Of a stretch of DNA of 64,000 nucleotides, positions 42,170-50,969 are shown piece by piece. Both the position numbers and the translations under genes were made by a program. Where the stretch lies: the NCBI RefSeq assembly GCF_030386795.1, contig NZ_JANUQM010000009.1, forward strand, positions 363,992-427,991, given 5' to 3'. This DNA is from Streptomyces sp. S.PNR 29 (GTDB taxonomy: Bacteria > Actinomycetota > Actinomycetes > Streptomycetales > Streptomycetaceae). Within the stretch, counting starts at the first letter, position 1, and the number at the start of each line of letters is the position of its first letter. Below the pieces are notes generated by a model that was not told the origin of the DNA, did not search any database, and worked only from the letters and a program-made list of their open reading frames with translations.

Positions 42170-43225
42170 TCACTTGTCCAGCAGGTGATACGCGTCGATG
42201 ACGGCCCGGGCGAAGTCGGCGGGCGCCTCCTGGGGCACGTTGTGGCCGATCCCCGGCAGGGTTCGGTGCTCGTACCTGCCCGTGAACCTGTCCCGGTACG
42301 AGGATCCGTTGCCCGGGGCGGTGAAGGGGTCGCGCTCGGGGTCGAGGGTGATGGTGGGCACCCCGATCGTCGGGCGCGCGGCGAGCCGCTTTTCGAGGCC
42401 GTCGTAACGGCGCTCGCCGTCGGCGAGGCTCAGCCGCCAGCGGTAGTTGTGGATGACGATGGCCGCGTAGTCGGGGTTGTCGAAGGCCGCCGCGGTGCGC
42501 TCGAAGGTGGCGTCGTCGAAGTCCCACGTCGGGGAGACGGTGTCCCAGACGAGCCTGGCCAGGTCCCGGCGCAGGGTCTCGTCCTCCATGGCGAGCCGGC
42601 CCCGCTCGGTGGAGAAGTAGTACTGGTACCACCAGGTCCGTTCGGCCGCGGGTGGCAGCGGCTTCAGGTTGGCTTCGAGGTTGGTGACGAGGTATCCGCT
42701 CACCGACACCAGGGCCTCGCAGCGCTCGGGCCACAGGGCGGCGACGATGTCGGCGGTGCGCGAGCCCCAGTCGAAGCCGGCCAGGACGGCCTTGTCGATC
42801 TTCAGGGCGTCCATCAGGGCGATGACGTCGAGGGCGATGGCCGACTGCTGGGCGTTCCGGAAGGTCCGCTCGGAGAGGAAGCGCGTCGTGCCGTGGCCGC
42901 GCAGATACGGGACGATCACCCGGTGGCCCGCCTCGGCCAGCAGCGGGGCGACGTCGACGTAGCTGTGGATGTCGTACGGCCAGCCGTGCAGGCAGATGAC
43001 CACGGGACCGTGGGCGGGGCCCAGTTCGGCGTAGCCGACGTCCAGCAGGCCGGCCCTGATCTGCTTCAGCCGCGGAAAGGCGGTGTGCGCGCCGGGGGTG
43101 GCCGTGGGAGCGGCCGACGCCGCGGATGCGCTGTGCAGGGCCGGCAGGCCGGCGAGGGAGAGGGCGGCCGCGCCCGTACCCACGCCTGCGCCCAGAGCCT
43201 TGCCGAAGCTGCGTCTGTCGATCAT
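42170..43225 (-). CDS. Tat-exported alpha/beta hydrolase, epoxide hydrolase-like
   Basis: This 351-aa protein has a twin-arginine signal (DRRSFGKALG at residues 3-12). The hydrolase fold has oxyanion motif HGWP (80-83), nucleophile Asp152 in GFDWGSR, and catalytic His in GIGHNVPQEAP. Asp as nucleophile points to epoxide hydrolase or dehalogenase activity rather than esterase. A run of G residues (AGGGGG) about 6 nt upstream fixes ATG 43225. Confidence 0.92.
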   Translation of the reverse strand: MIDRRSFGKALGAGVGTGAAALSLAGLPALHSASAASAAPTATPGAHTAFPRLKQIRAGLLDVGYAELGPAHGPVVICLHGWPYDIHSYVDVAPLLAEAGHRVIVPYLRGHGTTRFLSERTFRNAQQSAIALDVIALMDALKIDKAVLAGFDWGSRTADIVAALWPERCEALVSVSGYLVTNLEANLKPLPPAAERTWWYQYYFSTERGRLAMEDETLRRDLARLVWDTVSPTWDFDDATFERTAAAFDNPDYAAIVIHNYRWRLSLADGERRYDGLEKRLAARPTIGVPTITLDPERDPFTAPGNGSSYRDRFTGRYEHRTLPGIGHNVPQEAPADFARAVIDAYHLLDK

Positions 43226-43330
43226 GTGCATCCCCCTGTGCGTCGACTTCACCGGCTTGTGCTGCGACTGACTGTCCCACAGGATGCGTCACCGGTCAAA
43301 CAGGTGATTTCAGCCTGCTGTGCAAAACCG

Positions 43331-43361
43331 ACAAGGCCCGGGCCTGAGGCCCGGGCCTTGT
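43331..43361. terminator. Bidirectional terminator hairpin
   Basis: A perfect 14-bp stem (43331-43344 with 43348-43361) has a TGA loop. It lies 15 bp past the stop codon of the DUF4232 gene. Confidence 0.88.
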
Positions 43362-43376
43362 CGGCGCACTCGGGTG

Positions 43377-44126
43377 TCACCAGTTGATGGCGTCATCCAT
43401 CGCCTGCTGCCAGTAGGTGACCTTGAGCGAGTCGTCGACGTAGACGCCCTTCGCGGGCAGCGGCGGGTGGGCGACCTTGCCGACGCTCTCGTTGCCGGAG
43501 CGGCCCCGGAAAGAGACGGTCAGGGACTTCGCGGTGTAGCCGTTCGAGCCACTGCCGTCGGTGGCGGACAGATTCACGGACGCGTACCCGGACTCGCCCG
43601 GCTTCAGCGTGACGACTGCCTGCGGCTGCGAGTCCTCGATGACCGGAGGCACCGCCTGCGCCTCGCCGAAGCGGACGGCCGGATAGCCGTAGAGGTGACA
43701 GGTCCTGCTCCCGGTGTTGGTCACCGTGAGCAGCATGTGGTTCACGGGGCGGGTCAGCGGGGCAGCGACCGTCTTGGTGTTGGACCCCTCGCAGGTGACC
43801 GGCTTGCCCGAGGAGGCCGGCGCCTTCTGCCCGGGGGCGTGCGCGGCGGGCGCCGACGCGCTGACGTCGGGCTCGGCGCCGGAGCCTGTGACGTCGGACG
43901 CATCCGTGGAGCCCGTGGAACCCGTGGAGTTGTTCGTGGCGTCCGAGGAGCTGGAGCCCGTGCCGGAAGAAGGGGCGTCGGACGACGTGCTCACGGAGTC
44001 GGTGGCCGCGGCGCCCTCGTCCTGGGTGCCGGTTCCGTCGCTGCACGCGGTCAGGGAGAGCGCGGCGAGCACGGCGGTCGCGGCGGCGCCGGCGAGACGG
44101 GTGCGGGAGATACGGCGGTTCGACAT
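43377..44126 (-). CDS. DUF4232 lipoprotein
   Basis: This 249-aa protein has a lipobox (AALSLTAC, Cys at about 27), a long Ser/Thr/Asp linker (30-110) and a DUF4232 domain (about 115-249). The domain shows NHMLLTVTNTGSRTCHLYGYP and VTLKPGESGYASVNLS. The two Cys may form a disulfide. The domain is an immunoglobulin-like exported module of unknown function. It is divergent from the HTH regulator. Confidence 0.9.
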   Translation of the reverse strand: MSNRRISRTRLAGAAATAVLAALSLTACSDGTGTQDEGAAATDSVSTSSDAPSSGTGSSSSDATNNSTGSTGSTDASDVTGSGAEPDVSASAPAAHAPGQKAPASSGKPVTCEGSNTKTVAAPLTRPVNHMLLTVTNTGSRTCHLYGYPAVRFGEAQAVPPVIEDSQPQAVVTLKPGESGYASVNLSATDGSGSNGYTAKSLTVSFRGRSGNESVGKVAHPPLPAKGVYVDDSLKVTYWQQAMDDAINW

Positions 44127-44312
44127 GAGGGCGTGCCCCTTCGGTGTTCGGGTGCGGTGGTGATTGGATGACCGAAGCTTGTGGGGGAATCCGTCCCAGC
44201 CGCCACGCACTGCGGGCAGTTGGGGACGCTGGAACACCGACATACGCTCTGACCAGGGAGAAAGCAGTGGCCCTGGAACGCGCGACTGGAATACGGGGGA
44301 TGAGGGGAACAG

Positions 44313-45722
44313 GTGTCAGGGGCAACGGAGCCGGGGGAGATCGACGCGTTAGCGCAGCTGCTGCGGGAGCTCAAGGACCGCTCGGGACTGAGCTACGGGG
44401 CTCTTGCCAAGCGCCTGCACATGAGCACGTCGACGTTGCACCGCTACTGCAACGGCACCGCGGTGCCGGTCGAGTACGCACCGGTGGAGCGCCTCGCACG
44501 GGTCTGCCGGGCGACGCCGCAGGAGCTGGTGGAGCTGCACCGGCGCTGGATCCTCGCGGACGCGGCACGCGGGCGCAAGGCGGATCAGGAACCGCCGGCG
44601 CCGGCCGCGGCGACGGGTCCGGCTCAGGACGCCGGTGCGGAGGGTTCGGCGAATTCCGACGGTTCGGCGGGCTCCGACGACTCGGCGAGCTCTGACGGTT
44701 CAGCAGATTCCGACGGTGCGGCAGGGAACGGGGACAAGGGCGAGAACGGTGAGCGGGTGGTCGTCGGAGTGCCGGGCGCGCCTTCGCCGCCGCGTCGGCT
44801 CCGTCGCCGTACCGTGCTGACCGCCTCCGTCGCGGTGGCCGCGGCGCTGGCAGCCGTGGCGCTCACCGTGCGTCCGACGTTCGGCGACGGGAACGACACG
44901 CTGGGGCGGCAGGCGGATACCGCGACGGAGTCGACCGCCGGCCCGGTGGACAGCCCGAAGCCCTCCACCGATCCGTCTCCGAGCGGAAAGGCCCGCAAGC
45001 CGTCCGCATCGGCCTCCGCCTCCCCCACCGGGTCCCAGGGTGTCGGATCCGGCACGTCGAAGGGGGACGGCAAGCGGGGAGGGGTCCGGTCCGCCGGCGG
45101 CGCGACCAAAGGCAGTGCCAGCGGCGCCGACCCGCTCGCTGTCGGTACCCGTCCTTACGTGTACGAAGACCCGTGCAGCCAGCACTTCCTCGTCAACAGC
45201 GAACCCGAACAGGTCGGCCCGCCGGCGAACGAGCGGGACGCCCCGCGCTGGGCGGCCGCGTACGGGGCGGTCTCCTCGGGGGAACAGCGGGTCGCCCTCA
45301 CCGTCCAGGGCACCGGCGAGGACACCGTCGTCCTGGAGGAGTTGCACGTACGCGTCCTCACCAAGGGTGCGCCGCTCGCCTGGAACGACTACTCGATGGG
45401 CGTCGGCTGCGGCGGTGGCGTCGGTACGAAGTCGTTCGACATCGACCTCGACAACGGCAGTCCCAGGGTCACCGTCAAGAACGGCCAGCGCGACTTCCCG
45501 TACAAGGTCAGCGAATCCGACCCGGAGGTCTTCTACATCACCGCCCACACCAAGGCGCACGATGTCCGCTGGGACCTCGTCCTGGACTGGTCCAGCGGCA
45601 GCCGCCGCGGCACCGTCCACATCGACAACGACGGCACCCCGTTCCGCACCAGCGCCGGCACCGGCCGCCCGGGCTACGACTACCCGCTGGGCGGCGGCGA
45701 GTGGATCGAGCGGGTGAACTGA
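44313..45722 (+). CDS. Membrane-bound HTH (XRE) regulator with exported C-terminal domain
   Basis: This 469-aa protein has an N-terminal XRE helix-turn-helix (about 5-70, LSYGALAKRLHMSTSTLHRY). A Ser/Asp/Gly repeat stretch (about 105-145), a membrane helix (about 165-190) and a Ser/Pro linker follow. An outer domain (about 280-469) has DPCSQHFLVNSE, VALTVQGTGEDTVVLEELHV, VGCGGGVGTKSFDIDLD and GRPGYDYPLGGGEWI. It could sense an extracellular signal and act directly on DNA. A truncated paralogue lies at 14216. It starts at GTG 44313. Confidence 0.9.
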   Translation: MSGATEPGEIDALAQLLRELKDRSGLSYGALAKRLHMSTSTLHRYCNGTAVPVEYAPVERLARVCRATPQELVELHRRWILADAARGRKADQEPPAPAAATGPAQDAGAEGSANSDGSAGSDDSASSDGSADSDGAAGNGDKGENGERVVVGVPGAPSPPRRLRRRTVLTASVAVAAALAAVALTVRPTFGDGNDTLGRQADTATESTAGPVDSPKPSTDPSPSGKARKPSASASASPTGSQGVGSGTSKGDGKRGGVRSAGGATKGSASGADPLAVGTRPYVYEDPCSQHFLVNSEPEQVGPPANERDAPRWAAAYGAVSSGEQRVALTVQGTGEDTVVLEELHVRVLTKGAPLAWNDYSMGVGCGGGVGTKSFDIDLDNGSPRVTVKNGQRDFPYKVSESDPEVFYITAHTKAHDVRWDLVLDWSSGSRRGTVHIDNDGTPFRTSAGTGRPGYDYPLGGGEWIERVN

Positions 45723-45741
45723 CGCCGCGGGAGTCCCTGCC

Positions 45742-45840
45742 GTGAGGGCTCATGGCAGGGTCCCCACCGCCCAGGCCCTGCGTCTCGACGACACCGAGCG
45801 GGAACACCTGTACGACCTGGCCCGCGCACACGCCTCAGGG
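45742..45840 (+). pseudogene. Fragment of an HTH/MmyB-type regulator
   Basis: The frame reads VPTAQALRLDDTEREHLYDLARAH. This is the end of the helix-turn-helix domain of MmyB-like regulators, which normally continue with a ligand-binding domain. It stops where the convergent DUF899 gene begins to overlap. It is too short to function. Confidence 0.6.
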
Positions 45841-46575
45841 AGTCACCACTGCGTACTCGTCGTGGCGGCGCAGCCAGTGCATCTGCTCGCCCTCCTCCTG
45901 GCGGCCCAACGGGGCCCGGTCGAGCAGGGCGTAGTAGGCCATGGCGGGCTCAAGGCCGCGCGCGGTGGTGATGTACGTCCGGTACACGGTGCCGTCGGAG
46001 AGCGCGTAGGCGCTCAGCCCGGGCCCCTCGGTGACGTACCCGAGCACATCCGTGCCCGCCGCCTCCGCCATCTGGCTCACGGTCGGTGGCACGCCGCCCT
46101 CGAGGAACGGCCTCAGCTCGTCCTCGGTGTACAGGAAACCGAGGTCGCGGTGGAAGTCGTCGCCGGCCGTGGAGACCCAGTCGAAGCTCCACCCCATCCG
46201 CTGCCGGTAGGCGAGGAGCTTGTCCAGCGGTGCCCGCGAGGAGCAGATCAGCGTCACGTCACGGGCCTTGAGATGGACCACGTTGGGGTCGAGGGTGTCC
46301 GCGATCGAGGAGCAGACCGGGCATCCGGCCGCGTAGGGCGGGCCGAACATGAAGTGGTAGACGAGCAGCTGGGAACGCCCGTCGAAGAGGTCCGCGAGCG
46401 CCTTGGGGCCGTCCTCGGTCTCGAAGCGGTAGTCCTTCCCGACCGGCACCCAGGGGAGCTCCCGCCGTTTCCGCGCGAGTTCGTCGCCGCGTCGGGTGAG
46501 CGCCTTCTCCTCCGCGAGAAGCTCCTGCCGGGCTGCCTCGAATTCCTCCGGTGTGCCGACCTTGTGCTCGGGCAT
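45835..46575 (-). CDS. DUF899 thioredoxin-like protein
   Basis: This 246-aa protein has a Glu/Arg-rich N-terminal helix (EEFEAARQELLAEEKALTRRGDEL). A thioredoxin-like fold follows with QLLVYHFMFGPPYAAGCPVCSSIAD, where CPVC is a CxxC redox site. Then come SFDWVSTAGDDFHRDLGF and HDEYAVVTP. The family is common in actinobacteria, with function unknown but probably redox. AGGAGGG lies 7 nt upstream of ATG 46575. Confidence 0.9.
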   Translation of the reverse strand: MPEHKVGTPEEFEAARQELLAEEKALTRRGDELARKRRELPWVPVGKDYRFETEDGPKALADLFDGRSQLLVYHFMFGPPYAAGCPVCSSIADTLDPNVVHLKARDVTLICSSRAPLDKLLAYRQRMGWSFDWVSTAGDDFHRDLGFLYTEDELRPFLEGGVPPTVSQMAEAAGTDVLGYVTEGPGLSAYALSDGTVYRTYITTARGLEPAMAYYALLDRAPLGRQEEGEQMHWLRRHDEYAVVTP

Positions 46576-46674
46576 TGGCGTTCCCTCCTGGTGCGAGAGC
46601 AGAAAACCGCCTCGCAGCGGGCGGTCGCTGCGGCGTCCGCCGACCGTGCCCACCCCGGCGTGCCCCATCCGGCC

Positions 46675-47541
46675 TCATGTCCCACCGTACGCGCGCGGCG
46701 GCAGGCCTTCGACCCGGGCCATCCGGTCCATCGACGGACCGGGCATCTCCAGGCCGGGCAGCAGCCACTCCTGGAACGGGGCCAGGACGGCCAGGACGGC
46801 CAGGACGAGGAAGGCGACGCCGACCACCTGGCTGAGCCGGGGCCCGCCGCGCCACAGCTTCTCCAGGAAGATCACCACGGCCAGCATGGCCGTCGCCGCC
46901 ACGTTCATCAATCCGAGCGGGACCAGAACGATCATCAGGCCCCAGCAGCAGCCGACGCAGGAGAGCCCGTGGTGCGCGCCCACCCGCAGGTCCTTCGCCC
47001 GATGCCGGAGGCGTGCGTACCGCAGCAGCTGGGACATCGGGTCGCGGCAGTGCCGCAGGCAGACCCGTTTCAGCGGACCGAACTGCTGCAGACCCGCGAG
47101 CAGGAACGCGGCCGCGCCGATCCAGCGGCCCGCGTCGGGGTGGCTGTCGACCAGACGTCCGGTCGCGGCCAGCGCCCCGTAGGCCGGCAGCCCGAACGCG
47201 GCCCAGGCGAGCAGGTAACCGCAGACGAACTCGGCGGTGCGCAGGGAGCGGAGGCTGCCCGGGGCGCTGCGGCGGACCGCCTGTCCCCAGGTCAGGGCGA
47301 CGGGCGCCAGCGACGGCAGCATCATCGCCACCATCATGACCACCCACAGGAGCAGGAAGAGCGGAAGCGCCAGGCCCATCGTTCCGGGCTCCGTCCCCAT
47401 GTCACGGGACTGGTCGACGGTGAGCAGCCACGCCAGGGCGGCGATCAGCGTGAGCAGAATCCAGCCCAGGGCCAGATCACGCGCCGGCAGGAGGAACGCG
47501 GGCCGGGTGGACGCCGGAGGGGCGAGCCGGAGATGCGGCAT
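46675..47541 (-). CDS. DUF2182 integral membrane protein
   Basis: This 288-aa protein has about seven hydrophobic segments. It includes VVMMVAMMLPSLAPVAL, FVCGYLLAWAAFGLPAY, RHCRDPMSQ, and GAHHGLSCVGCCWGLMIVLV, a Cys/His-rich stretch that may bind metal. DUF2182 proteins often pair with DUF1326 proteins; here the downstream gene is DUF899 instead, 99 bp away. Confidence 0.9.
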   Translation of the reverse strand: MPHLRLAPPASTRPAFLLPARDLALGWILLTLIAALAWLLTVDQSRDMGTEPGTMGLALPLFLLLWVVMMVAMMLPSLAPVALTWGQAVRRSAPGSLRSLRTAEFVCGYLLAWAAFGLPAYGALAATGRLVDSHPDAGRWIGAAAFLLAGLQQFGPLKRVCLRHCRDPMSQLLRYARLRHRAKDLRVGAHHGLSCVGCCWGLMIVLVPLGLMNVAATAMLAVVIFLEKLWRGGPRLSQVVGVAFLVLAVLAVLAPFQEWLLPGLEMPGPSMDRMARVEGLPPRAYGGT

Positions 47542-47676
47542 GGCGTGCCTCCCGGATGCTCGCGGCCCCCGTCCCCGCGACGGCCCGACTCCTTCAGCAG
47601 ACCACAGAATCGGCGGTCCCGACAGCGAGGCCGGGAAGCCGCCCGTCGGCAGCATCCCTGCGTCGCGTCCATGGCG

Positions 47677-47874
47677 TCAGCGTCGTGGCCGGTCGAGGAA
47701 CGGATCCGGGAAGGGGGCCGGTGCGTCGGGCCGGTACTGCTCGACGCTCGCCCGGCGGTCGGCCTCCCGCTCCTGCTCCGTCCGGATGCCCAGCGCTCCG
47801 CCGGCCAGGACGGTCAGGACCACCCCCACCACGATCAGTACGGCCTTACGCGCCGTGTTCGTCGTGCCGCTCAC
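47677..47874 (-). CDS. Small single-pass membrane protein
   Basis: This 65-aa protein has one membrane helix (ARKAVLIVVGVVLTVLAGGA) and a Pro-rich tail (PDAPAPFPDPFLDRPRR). The GTG at 47874 overlaps the stop of the upstream gene by 4 bp, so the two proteins are probably made together and may interact in the membrane. Confidence 0.75.
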   Translation of the reverse strand: MSGTTNTARKAVLIVVGVVLTVLAGGALGIRTEQEREADRRASVEQYRPDAPAPFPDPFLDRPRR

Positions 47875-48500
47875 AGCTTCGCCAACATCGTCGTCGCCAC
47901 CGCCACGGCCACCTCACGGGCCCGCTCCGGGCTGCTCGGCTCGGCCGCGTATTCGATCGTCAGAACGTCCCGGCCGAGCAGCACCGTCACTTCGGCCTCG
48001 GCCCGGGCGCCGTCGGAGGCCGCGGACCGGGCCTCGGCGAATGCCTGCTCCCCGAGGCCCCGCACCTCCCGCGGGGTACTGCCGTCACCGGCCGCGTCCT
48101 CCCTCAGCCAGTCGTACGTCTTGCGGGCCCCCTCCCAGCCGCTCCCGTAGCGAGTGGCGCCGTGCCGGTCCAGGTAGGCGTGCATCCGGCCGTAGCGGCC
48201 CCGCGCTTTCTCCCCGTCCCGGCCGGTCACCTCGCACTCGGCGTCGTTGCGCACGTCGTGCCGTGGGCCGGTGTGGTGCGACACCCGGGCCGCTGGAACG
48301 ATCCCGCGCCATTGCTCGGACGCGACGAGAGAGCACAGATCGCGCGGAGCCGCATCGGCGGCACCGACTCCCGACAGGAAGGCGCCGGCCATGATCCAGC
48401 TGAACGCCCCGGCCGCGACGAAGAGCACGACCGCCGCGCCTCGGCCCGCCCAGCGCATCACCCGGTCGATACGCTCCACACCGTCCGGTTCGCCACTCAC
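47871..48500 (-). CDS. Unknown membrane-anchored exported protein
   Basis: This 209-aa protein has a membrane anchor (about 18-45, GRGAAVVLFVAAGAFSWIMAG). The outer domain has DLCSLVASEQWRGIVPAARV and DAECEVTG, two Cys that could pair, as in DUF3558-like actinobacterial lipoproteins. I chose GTG 48500 after GGGGGTGG; GTG 48509 is an alternative. It is translationally coupled to the next small gene. Confidence 0.78.
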   Translation of the reverse strand: MSGEPDGVERIDRVMRWAGRGAAVVLFVAAGAFSWIMAGAFLSGVGAADAAPRDLCSLVASEQWRGIVPAARVSHHTGPRHDVRNDAECEVTGRDGEKARGRYGRMHAYLDRHGATRYGSGWEGARKTYDWLREDAAGDGSTPREVRGLGEQAFAEARSAASDGARAEAEVTVLLGRDVLTIEYAAEPSSPERAREVAVAVATTMLAKL

Positions 48501-48610
48501 GATGACCACCCCCGACGGATTGTGACAGAAGGGGCTGGTGAGCAGCAGGCCGCCCGTGCTCTCGGCGAGAGGGCGGCGGCCGGGCCGGCCGCCGCCCTAC
48601 GCCTGAGCCG

Positions 48611-49123
48611 TCAGGAGTCTTCGATGGTGATGTAGGGGTCCCACTGGAAGTACCCCTTCACCTTCCGGTGGCGGTCCAGGATCTGGAAGTAGAAGTGGTA
48701 CACGACCTTGCCGGTCTTTTTGACGGTCGTGCGCCAGTAGTGGTCCTGGTAGGTCTGGACACCGAACAGATCCGGCTTGCCCTCGGTGCCCTCCTTCGGC
48801 GTCGGATAGACGGTGTCGATCACCTCGATCTCCGGCGTCCTGATGAGCGTGTGTCCGGGGTCGCTGCTCACGTACCGGTACAGCAGCGCCTTGTAGTCGC
48901 TGCCGAGCGACAGCGTCGTCTCCCGCCACTTGACGGTGTCCCCGGGTTCGGCCCGGAGGTTCAACTCGGCCCCCGAGGTGCCGATGATGTGGTCGTGGCG
49001 CGTCGTCATGTAGATGAGGCTGGTGTCGACGTATGTCGGCTGGTCGGGATTCATCGACGCGTTCGGGTTCCGCTCGACGATGGTGGCCGCGTCGAACGCG
49101 ATCAGTACGTTGAGATCAGCCAT
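48611..49123 (-). CDS. PixA/AidA-family inclusion body protein
   Basis: This 170-aa protein starts MADLNVLIAFDAATIVERNP. It carries VDTSLIYMTTRHDHIIGTSGAELNLRA and a late VVYHFYFQILDRHRKVKGYFQWDP, the pattern of the PixA/AidA family (PF12306). PixA forms protein inclusions in Xenorhabdus; AidA is a quorum-regulated protein in Ralstonia/Burkholderia. The start overlaps the end of the ThDP enzyme gene by 8 bp, so it is the last gene of a three-gene operon. Confidence 0.88.
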   Translation of the reverse strand: MADLNVLIAFDAATIVERNPNASMNPDQPTYVDTSLIYMTTRHDHIIGTSGAELNLRAEPGDTVKWRETTLSLGSDYKALLYRYVSSDPGHTLIRTPEIEVIDTVYPTPKEGTEGKPDLFGVQTYQDHYWRTTVKKTGKVVYHFYFQILDRHRKVKGYFQWDPYITIEDS

Positions 49124-50969
49124 GTCCCTGCTCCTTCTGCTTCGGAACCTTGTAGGCCATCGCCCGCGGGTAGTCGTGCCGGTGCAGGCGGACCCGGACC
49201 AGGAGTGGTCCGGCGTTGAGCGGGTCGGTCGGGTCGGAGAGGCGTTCCAGGAGTTCGTCCAGTTCCGCGGCGTGCTCGATGACGGCCCCGTTCGCCGGGG
49301 TCTTCCGGCCGGCGAAGACCTCCGCGAGGCGGTCGTAGTGCCAGGGGTGGAGGACGTTGTAGAAGTCCGGGTCGGCGGCGTCCTGCTCCGCGTAGTACTC
49401 CGGGTGCACCAGCATCTGCTCGACGCCGTAGAAGTGTCCGTTGTCCATGACGAACACCACCGACGGCAGCCCGAGCCTGGTGTGGGTGGAGATCTCCTGA
49501 CAGGTCTCCTGGAAGGCGCCGTCGCCGACGAACACCATCGGGCGGGCGTTCTCCCGCTCGGGGGCGAGCGCGGCGCCGGTGGCCGCGCCCACCGACCAGC
49601 CGATGGACAGCCAGCTGACCTGCGACAGGAACCCGCCCGCGGGCAGGGACAGGTTCATCGAGCCGATGAGGGAGAACGCGGCGTCGGAGACGACCGTCCA
49701 GTCCTCCCCGGTCTCGTGGTTCAGGAAGTGGTTGATCCGGTCGAACACGCCGTCATAGGTGAGCCGTTGCTGGTCGGGGCGCCGGGACGACCGCGAGCCG
49801 CGCAGGCGCAGCGAGGCGCGGTGGTGCTCCAGACAGGCGGGGCGGTCGGCGAGCGCTCCGTGGTGGGCGTGGGCCTCGGCGTAGTAGTCGGCGGCCAGTC
49901 CCCCGGAGCCGTACTCCTTCACCAGCGCGTCCTGGAGGGCGGGCAGCAGCTGTGCGAGCTGGACGTCGGGGAAGTAGGAGGTGCCGACGCTGACGCCGCC
50001 GTTCGCGGCCATCACCCAGTCGGTGCCGACGCACTGCTCGCCGCCGAGGTTCTTCGACGTGGACCAGGCGCCGAGCCCGATCCGGCAGGTGGCCCAGTCC
50101 TTGAAGATCCAGTGCACGTCCGGGTGGCTGGCCCCGCCGTTGTAGACGCCGTGGAACTGCGGCAGATCCTCGTCGACCACGGCCTTGGCGCCGACGGTGG
50201 TGCAGAACGGCACGCCGGTCGCCTCCACCAGGTCGGTGAGCTGCTCGCCGAGGCGGAACCGGTCGATCTCCTCGCCGGCCCACACGATCGGGCGGGGCCT
50301 GCCGTCCGGGCCGGGGTGCTGCTCGACCAGGGTGAGGATCGCCTGCACGGCGTGGTCCAGCATGGCCTGGTTGCGTGCGCTGAACGGCCGATCACGGCGG
50401 ACGACCGGCCCCGCGGGCGCGGGGCACGGCTCGTCCCACAGGTCCTCCATGACCTCCAGGTAGACCGGCCTGCGCTCGGAGAGGCACGCGGTGAGCGCGG
50501 CGTCGATCTGGCCGGGGGCGAGGCCCGGGTTGGAGATGACCTGCGCGTCCACGGTGACCTGCCGGTAGACGTCCAGGTTGCTCTCCGGGCGGGGGCTCAT
50601 GTGCGAGGTGAGCAGGCCGAGGGCGCGGTAGTTCTGCCACTGCTCGTACGGCGGGCAGGCGTTGACGGCGATGAGCGGGATCCGCTCCACATAGGCGCCG
50701 CCGCAGGCGTTGAGCAGGTTGAACGCGCCGACGCTGTAGGTGACGGCGGCCGCTCCCACGCCGTGGACGCGCGCGTAGGCGTCGGCGGCCTGGCCGGCGC
50801 CGCCCTCGGTGGGGGTGCCGACCCACTCGATGTCGCCCTCGGCCCGCAGGGTCGTCAGGAACGGGCCGAGGTGGTTGCCGGGGACGCCGAAGAGGTGGGT
50901 GATGCCCAGTTCGGCGAGGCGCAGGGCGAGGTAGCGGGCGACCGTGCAGCCGTGCGGGATCGCGGTCAC
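49116..50969 (-). CDS. ThDP-dependent 2-oxoacid decarboxylase-like enzyme
   Basis: This 617-aa protein has the three-domain ThDP fold. The N-terminal pyrimidine-binding domain has the catalytic Glu in GTPTEGGAGQAADAYARV (about residue 55). A central domain follows. The C-terminal cofactor domain has GDGAFQETCQEISTHT...VVFVMDN (GDG-x-N motif). It resembles indole/phenylpyruvate decarboxylases. The GTG at 50969 overlaps the oxidase stop (GTGA). With an amino-acid oxidase upstream, the natural substrate would be the oxidase's 2-oxoacid product. Confidence 0.9.
   Translation of the reverse strand: MTAIPHGCTVARYLALRLAELGITHLFGVPGNHLGPFLTTLRAEGDIEWVGTPTEGGAGQAADAYARVHGVGAAAVTYSVGAFNLLNACGGAYVERIPLIAVNACPPYEQWQNYRALGLLTSHMSPRPESNLDVYRQVTVDAQVISNPGLAPGQIDAALTACLSERRPVYLEVMEDLWDEPCPAPAGPVVRRDRPFSARNQAMLDHAVQAILTLVEQHPGPDGRPRPIVWAGEEIDRFRLGEQLTDLVEATGVPFCTTVGAKAVVDEDLPQFHGVYNGGASHPDVHWIFKDWATCRIGLGAWSTSKNLGGEQCVGTDWVMAANGGVSVGTSYFPDVQLAQLLPALQDALVKEYGSGGLAADYYAEAHAHHGALADRPACLEHHRASLRLRGSRSSRRPDQQRLTYDGVFDRINHFLNHETGEDWTVVSDAAFSLIGSMNLSLPAGGFLSQVSWLSIGWSVGAATGAALAPERENARPMVFVGDGAFQETCQEISTHTRLGLPSVVFVMDNGHFYGVEQMLVHPEYYAEQDAADPDFYNVLHPWHYDRLAEVFAGRKTPANGAVIEHAAELDELLERLSDPTDPLNAGPLLVRVRLHRHDYPRAMAYKVPKQKEQGHG

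Noticed and set aside
45742..48150. An 802-codon plus-strand frame
   Set aside because: Only its first 30 codons resemble a protein (HTH fragment); the rest runs opposite to the DUF899, DUF2182 and downstream genes and is a shadow.
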